A stretch of DNA of 64,000 nucleotides from Roseateles sp. SL47. Lineage in GTDB: Bacteria; Pseudomonadota; Gammaproteobacteria; Burkholderiales; Burkholderiaceae_C. The translations under genes and the position numbers were made by a program. Below, piece after piece: positions 59,777 through 64,000 of this stretch (its first letter is position 1; every line of letters starts with the position of its first letter). The stretch is from positions 5,084,001 through 5,148,000 of the forward strand of contig NZ_CP113068.1 of NCBI RefSeq assembly GCF_026625885.1, read 5' to 3'. The notes below the pieces were generated by a model that made no database searches, had not been told where the DNA came from, and was given only the letters and a program-made list of their open reading frames with translations.

Positions 59777-59870
59777 CCCCTCAGAGGGGTCACCGGGGAA
59801 AGCCCCAGCAACCCAGAGCAACCACGAACCACCCATAGCCACCCAGAACCACCCAGTACCACCCATAGCG
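59777..59870. repeat. hairpin and degenerate ACCACCCA repeats upstream of comEC
   Basis: The 276-bp gap between comEC and the glycosyltransferase holds a hairpin CCCCTC-A-GAGGGG (59777-59789) and then a run of ACCACCCATAGCC/ACCACCCAGAACC/ACCACCCAGTACC-type units of 11-13 bp (about 59815-59868). No gene is seen. The glycosyltransferase gene ends in the other direction at 59916, so the segment may hold the comEC promoter. Confidence 0.65.
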
Positions 59871-59915
59871 CCGTCATCCAACGCAGCCTTTTGGGCATCA
59901 GGCTTGCCGCCTTCC

Positions 59916-60623
59916 TCACCGGCCCTGCCGGTCCGGCAACCCCTGCAGTCCGCCCAGGGTGGACGGTGCCAATTGATTCAGATAGCTGGCAAAGCCGCCC
60001 ACAATGCGTCCCATCCGGCGCGCGCTGGTGTAGGCACGCACCTTGTTGGTCCGGGCAATGGTTGCACCCATGTCGGTCAAGCGGCGCACCAGGTCGGCGT
60101 CCTCATGGCAGGCCAAAGGCGCAAAGCCCCCCGTGCGCAGGTACGCCTCCGCCGAGATCCCGAAACTGGCGCCATGCACATGGGCATGGCCCTCACGGTC
60201 GGCATACAGCGACTCATAGTGCTGTCGTTCATGCAGGCTGAAACCCTGCCAGTCATCCACCGCCACCACGCCGCAGACAGCATCCGCCGCCTTGCTGCGC
60301 GACCACAACGCCTGCTGGGCCAACCAGCACGGTGCCACGGCGGAATCCGCATCGGTAAACGCCAGCCAATGGGCGCCGCGCTCGATCAACGCCAGCGCCC
60401 CCGCTGCCCGCGCCATGCCCACGTTGCGGTTGTTCACCGGCAGGGTCAACACGCCGCATTGCCGCGCCACCTCGGCCGTGCCGTCGCTGCAGGCATCCAG
60501 CACCACCAGCACCTGCACGGCCTCGCCTTGCAGGTCAGGATGCTGGGCAGCCGTTCGAAGCGCCTGAAGGCAACGCCCGATCAGCGCTTCCTCATCATGC
60601 GCCGGCACCACCACGCCCATCAT
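59916..60623 (-). CDS. family 2 glycosyltransferase
   Basis: 235 residues, soluble. GT2 fold: VVVPAHDEEALIGRCLQAL, nucleotide-binding LVVLDACSDGTAEVA, DxD-like FTDADSAVAP, and a late EDADLVRRL segment that fits the catalytic-base region. Substrates are unknown. It is the last gene of a four-gene overlapping set (start overlaps the methyltransferase stop as ATGA). There is no membrane anchor. Confidence 0.9.
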   Translation of the reverse strand: MMGVVVPAHDEEALIGRCLQALRTAAQHPDLQGEAVQVLVVLDACSDGTAEVARQCGVLTLPVNNRNVGMARAAGALALIERGAHWLAFTDADSAVAPCWLAQQALWSRSKAADAVCGVVAVDDWQGFSLHERQHYESLYADREGHAHVHGASFGISAEAYLRTGGFAPLACHEDADLVRRLTDMGATIARTNKVRAYTSARRMGRIVGGFASYLNQLAPSTLGGLQGLPDRQGR

Positions 60624-61273
60624 GACGCAGGGCCTTCCACACGGCAGGCGTGATCAAGACGGGTCCAGACATCAATTTGAAAGTCGGTCTCCCGATGCAG
60701 GCGCGTGTGTTGCACGACCCCAGACGCGTCGAACACCTGCCGCAGACCGTCGTGCGCAGCTTCACCGCTGATGAGGAAATCATCGGCCGTCTGGCGCCAA
60801 TGGCAGGCCAGGACCGTGCCGCCCGGGCGAAGCGTCTGCACGCAATGCTGCGCCACGAGAAGACAGTCCTCGGCGTCCAGGTAGTACAGCAGCTCACTGA
60901 GCACAATCAGGTCCAGGGGCTGATCGGGCCACTCCTGTGGAATCGTCATCTGACGCCAGGACAAGCCGGGGCGCATCCCCACCTGCTCGGCGGCACGGTT
61001 CAATGCGGCCCGGCTGGCGTCGGCACACAGCAGTTGCTCGCAACGCGCCAGCAATGGCTCGCTCAGCACACCGTTGGCGCAGCCCGGCTCGAACCCGCTG
61101 GTGTATCGCGCCTGAGGCAGGCAGGCCAGCGTGACCGCACGTTTGCGGGCTTCATACGGGCTGGTGCGATACCCCCAGGGGTCCGGCCGCTGGAACAGCA
61201 CATCCATGTGGCGCACCAGCGGCGAAGGACTGGCCGCCGCACCCGCGCGCAAAGAATTGGAAGGACAGGTCAC
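60620..61273 (-). CDS. NodS-like SAM-dependent methyltransferase
   Basis: 217 residues from a GTG at 61273 that overlaps the PIG-L stop. Rossmann methyltransferase: motif I SGFEPGCANGVLSEPLL, LCADASRAALNRA, and LIVLSELLYYLDAEDC, as in NodS-type enzymes that N-methylate amino sugars. The N-terminal MDVLFQRPDPWGYRTSPYEARKR is characteristic (DPW-pattern) of the NodS group. The acceptor here is unknown. Confidence 0.9.
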   Translation of the reverse strand: MTCPSNSLRAGAAASPSPLVRHMDVLFQRPDPWGYRTSPYEARKRAVTLACLPQARYTSGFEPGCANGVLSEPLLARCEQLLCADASRAALNRAAEQVGMRPGLSWRQMTIPQEWPDQPLDLIVLSELLYYLDAEDCLLVAQHCVQTLRPGGTVLACHWRQTADDFLISGEAAHDGLRQVFDASGVVQHTRLHRETDFQIDVWTRLDHACRVEGPAS

Positions 61274-62160
61274 GCGGTTTCCCCTCGGAAGAAGAACTCG
61301 GCGGGGCGAAGCAGACGGTCGATCGAACTGGGCGGCAGCACCGGCGCGCGGCCTGGGTCCGGATCCAGCTGGCTGCGATGGGCTTCAATGGCGACACGCT
61401 TGCGCTGCCGAGCCACTGCGGTCAGCGGCAGTTGCACCATCTGATGCCAAGGCACACGGCGATCGGCCGGCACCGCCCAATGCCACATCCAGACCGGCAT
61501 TTCCCAGAAACTAAACCCGATGCGCCCGACCAGCCCCGCACAGGCCCGTCCGCAGGCCTGGTGGTCCGGATGGCCGTCGCCGCGCCACGTGGTGACGACC
61601 ACATCGGTGGGCCTGAGCAGGGGCGCCAGCTTCTGCACCAGCGCCTGCTCAGCATCCGCCACACCGCCATCGGCCAGCCTCAGCAGCCGCAGGTCGGTAC
61701 CACCGCCGAGAGCGGCCAGCCCCCGCGCCCGTTCGCAGCCGCGCTGCCGGACCAGATCCGACGGCGTCCAGCGTGTGGAGTCAGGATGGCTGGCCTCACC
61801 ATCCGTCACCCCGATCAGCAGCGGCCCGGTGCCGATCGTCTGGCGTTGAAGCGCCATCGACAGCAGGCCCCCACATCCCAGCACTTCGTCGTCCGGATGA
61901 GGCGCCACCACCACCAGTCGGCGTTCCGCAGGCAGCAGGGTCTCGATGCGGATCGAGGGGCACTGGTGCAAGTGCGCCGTGGACCACCACTCGGATTCGC
62001 AGGTCCCTTCGCCTTCAATGCGCGGGGTATCCCGGTCAGCTTCGCTAGAAGCACCGTGAGATGCGGCGGAGTCATCCTGCTGCGTAGGAGGATGCGGATG
62101 CGGATGCGGAGACGGATGCAATGAGAGCGCCGCCTTCTGCGAGTCGATCAGAGCCGCCAT
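61270..62160 (-). CDS. PIG-L family deacetylase
   Basis: 296 residues. LmbE/PIG-L zinc deacetylase: VVVAPHPDDEVLGCGG with the metal motif, GVTDGEASHPDS, WRGDGHPDHQACGRA. It removes acetyl from N-acetylglucosamine-type substrates in known members. The first ~65 residues are a low-complexity tail with HPSPHPHPHPP, encoded by a GGATGC-type hexamer repeat near 62090-62115. It overlaps both neighbours (4 and 13 bp). Confidence 0.93.
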   Translation of the reverse strand: MAALIDSQKAALSLHPSPHPHPHPPTQQDDSAASHGASSEADRDTPRIEGEGTCESEWWSTAHLHQCPSIRIETLLPAERRLVVVAPHPDDEVLGCGGLLSMALQRQTIGTGPLLIGVTDGEASHPDSTRWTPSDLVRQRGCERARGLAALGGGTDLRLLRLADGGVADAEQALVQKLAPLLRPTDVVVTTWRGDGHPDHQACGRACAGLVGRIGFSFWEMPVWMWHWAVPADRRVPWHQMVQLPLTAVARQRKRVAIEAHRSQLDPDPGRAPVLPPSSIDRLLRPAEFFFRGETA

Positions 62161-63341
62161 GGCTGATCTCCCGACGTGCCGTCCTCGTCCGCTGCGGAAG
62201 CAAGAGCGCCCAACGCCGCCAGATCACGATCTCCATGACTCTGGCGCAAAAACACCGGCAAGTCGGCCAGCAGACGTGCCAGATGGGCGTGTCGGCAGAA
62301 GGGCCCAGGCCCCAGGGCCCGGGAGACCGAGCGGATCACCCGTTGTGCCGTTTCATCCGTGGCGGTCCGCACACGCAAGGTCCAGGCCCGGGCATCGGCT
62401 TGGGGATGACGATCCATCCAGGACGCCGCTTCCCGCAGGGTGGCCGCATTGGCGCTCAACAGACCGTCCACCTGCCCTAAAGCCAACTGCAGGTGCCAGG
62501 CTTCGCCCTGGCGCAAGCTGGTGGCCAGCCGCAGCGCCTCGGCCAGCGATTCCAGCGCCCCATGCCAGCAGGCCGCAATACCGGCCCCGCCCTGCCAGAA
62601 GCCGGGACGATGCAGGTAGCCGGCGGCATCGCCCAACAGGCGGGCAGGCACATCCTCAAAACTCACCGTGGCGGTGCCGGTGCCGGCCATGCCCACTGCC
62701 GCCCAGGCCGTGTCATCGATGCGCACACCCGGCTGATGCAGGTCGACGTCCGCCAGCCAGGGCCCGCTGCCATCCGGCATCCAGGAGGTCAGCAATGCGC
62801 GCTCCACATCGGCAGCACCCGAACACCAGGCCTTGCGGCCGGACAACAGCACACGCCCCTCCTCCGTTCGGGTGACGGTCACCCGCGCGTCCGGCGCTTC
62901 CGCGGCCCAGACCGCATAAGCGGGTGGCGTCACTGTGGTTGACGTCTGGAAGTGGCCATTCAGACGCGCATCGGACACCAAATCCGCCTCCGGCACCACA
63001 TCGGTCAAGACGGGTGCCACCGCCGCCATGCGAGAGGCGTGGGCCGGTCCTGCGGGCTCCAGCTCCGCCAGAATCGCCAGCGCATCGGTGTGGGATTCGT
63101 ACAGTTTGGCCAGCGCCAGGTCGTCCGCTGCCACGCGCGCCAGCATGCGCCAGCGCTGCAGGGTCCGACCCTGGCCAGGGCCTGGCAGCAGGTCCAAACC
63201 AGCATTGATCAACTGCCGCAGCCTTGCAGCCGGGCTCATGCCCTGGCTTTGGCGCAGCCAGTCACCCAGACGACGCGGGGCCAGGCCGTCGGCATCCACC
63301 GAGGCGTCCAGCACGGGAACGGGAACATCGAGCAATTGCAT
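62148..63341 (-). CDS. acyl-CoA-dehydrogenase-like protein
   Basis: 397 residues from ATG 63341 (MQLLDVPVPVLD). A divergent acyl-CoA dehydrogenase fold: VTVTRTEEGRVLLSGRKAWCSGA, GVRIDDTAWAAVGMAGTGTATVSFEDVPA, RVIRSVSRALGPGPFCRHAHLARLLADLPVFLRQ. The usual catalytic Glu region is not obvious. First gene of a four-gene operon, so it may act on an acyl group of the sugar product instead of in beta-oxidation. Confidence 0.85.
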   Translation of the reverse strand: MQLLDVPVPVLDASVDADGLAPRRLGDWLRQSQGMSPAARLRQLINAGLDLLPGPGQGRTLQRWRMLARVAADDLALAKLYESHTDALAILAELEPAGPAHASRMAAVAPVLTDVVPEADLVSDARLNGHFQTSTTVTPPAYAVWAAEAPDARVTVTRTEEGRVLLSGRKAWCSGAADVERALLTSWMPDGSGPWLADVDLHQPGVRIDDTAWAAVGMAGTGTATVSFEDVPARLLGDAAGYLHRPGFWQGGAGIAACWHGALESLAEALRLATSLRQGEAWHLQLALGQVDGLLSANAATLREAASWMDRHPQADARAWTLRVRTATDETAQRVIRSVSRALGPGPFCRHAHLARLLADLPVFLRQSHGDRDLAALGALASAADEDGTSGDQPWRL

Positions 63342-63489
63342 CCCGGGGTTTGGCAATCCTCGTGCCCTGATGAACGATTTGCTACGCCTTGAGCCTTCCG
63401 GGCCGGGTCGGGCGTCTCCGTTCGTCCCGGGCAACGCTGGGCCCCGAGGTGTAGGATTCGACCCGTTCAGGATCAATCCCCCTCCTTTC

Positions 63490-63972
63490 ATGAGCAGCTC
63501 TGCCCCCACCTCCGCCGTCTACGACCGCCTGCAACAGCTGGGCATCACCCTGCCACCGGTTGCCGTGCCGGCCGCCGCCTATGTGCCCTTCGTACGCACC
63601 GGCAATCTGGTGTTCCTGTCCGGCCATATTGCCAAGAAAGACGGCAAAACCTGGGTCGGCCAGTTGGGCAAGGACACCGACACCGCCACCGGCAAGGCCG
63701 CCGCACGTGCCATCGCCATCGACCTGATGGGCACGCTGCAGGCCGCCGTCGGCGACCTGGGCAAGGTCACACGCATCGTCAAGCTGATGAGCCTGGTCAA
63801 CAGCACCGCTGATTTCACCGAGCACCACCTGGTGACCAACGGCGCTTCCGAACTGTTTGTGGAAGTGTTCGGCCCCGACGTCGGCGCCCATGCACGCAGC
63901 GCCTTCGGCGTGGCCCAGATCCCCACCGGCGCTTGTGTGGAGATCGAGCTGATTGCCGAGGTGCAGAGCTGA
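63490..63972 (+). CDS. RidA-family protein (reactive imine/enamine deaminase-like)
   Basis: 160 residues from ATG 63490; the frame is open long before it over the acyl-CoA dehydrogenase start. RidA/YjgF fold: NLVFLSGHIAKKDGK, AIDLMGTLQAAVGDLGKVTRIVKL, the conserved arginine in HARSAFGVAQIPTGACVEIE. The longer N-terminus (about 20 residues) and size place it in the 150-160-residue subgroup, not the 128-residue RidA. Divergent from the acyl-CoA dehydrogenase gene across 148 bp. Confidence 0.92.
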   Translation: MSSSAPTSAVYDRLQQLGITLPPVAVPAAAYVPFVRTGNLVFLSGHIAKKDGKTWVGQLGKDTDTATGKAAARAIAIDLMGTLQAAVGDLGKVTRIVKLMSLVNSTADFTEHHLVTNGASELFVEVFGPDVGAHARSAFGVAQIPTGACVEIELIAEVQS

Positions 63973-64000
63973 TGCGGCTGCTCCTCACCCCCCCGCGGGT
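63972..64000 (+). CDS. possible next gene, truncated by window end
   Basis: An ATG overlaps the RidA stop (TGATG) and opens MRLLLTPPR before the window ends. The overlap suggests translational coupling, but nothing can be said of the product. Confidence 0.25.

Overview
The window looks like a high-GC betaproteobacterial chromosome of the order Burkholderiales, probably near Roseateles/Mitsuaria/Rubrivivax. Support: the complete iscRSUA-hscBA-fdx cluster, divergent uvrB / aromatic aminotransferase genes, an intracellular polyhydroxyalkanoate depolymerase followed by a solo RnfB-like ferredoxin and nth, zapB-like/zapA followed by 6S RNA and an EVE gene, and rpsU-yqeY. The genus is a guess. I saw no insertion sequence, CRISPR array, rRNA or tRNA gene.

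Layout. 0-8 kb (minus strand): tsaD, the isc Fe-S assembly operon, a low-molecular-weight phosphatase and a small membrane protein. 8-18.5 kb: uvrB, aminotransferase, PHA depolymerase, rnfB-like, nth, division genes zapB-like/zapA, 6S RNA, EVE protein, a PAS/degenerate-GGDEF protein, rpsU and yqeY. 18.5-26 kb: a DUF442 phosphatase-like protein, a TRAP QM permease pair without its binding protein, a large orphan hybrid-propeller histidine kinase and an amino-acid-type ABC binding protein. 26-40 kb: rarA, lolA and ftsK, then a Crp/Fnr regulator, trxB, rpmB-rpmG, a DUF3016 protein, acs, a YqhA-like membrane protein, nhaA, a small lipoprotein and class I fumarase. 41-49 kb: an MscS channel, a histone-deacetylase-family enzyme, the MoxR-DUF58-TgpA set and mltB.

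Accessory content. (1) 40.3-41.2 kb: a visibly lower-GC pair encoding a BPSL0067-like NlpC/P60-type amidase and an overlapping exported STY0301-like protein, which reads as a type VI secretion (T6SS) amidase effector/immunity pair. (2) 50.9-57.2 kb: an eight-gene, largely overlapping operon of T6SS cargo type: DUF6484, TIGR02270 HEAT-like, DUF2169, a beta-ketoacyl-synthase-fold protein that has lost its catalytic Cys, a DUF4150 PAAR-like tip, a putative zinc deaminase toxin (HAE...PCxxC), then two 228-residue paralogues that look like immunity proteins. No vgrG or T6SS structural gene lies in the window. This is the strongest candidate for an undescribed system. (3) 49.1-49.3 kb: the 3' remnant of a RES-domain toxin-like gene. 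(4) 59.9-63.3 kb: a four-gene overlapping operon (acyl-CoA dehydrogenase-like, PIG-L deacetylase, NodS-like methyltransferase, GT2 glycosyltransferase) whose chemistry suggests an uncharacterised modified amino-sugar or glycolipid product.

Non-coding structure includes a well-supported 6S RNA, four intrinsic-type terminators, a candidate IscR site, REP-like hairpins inside the isc operon and after the aminotransferase gene, and several short tandem repeats.
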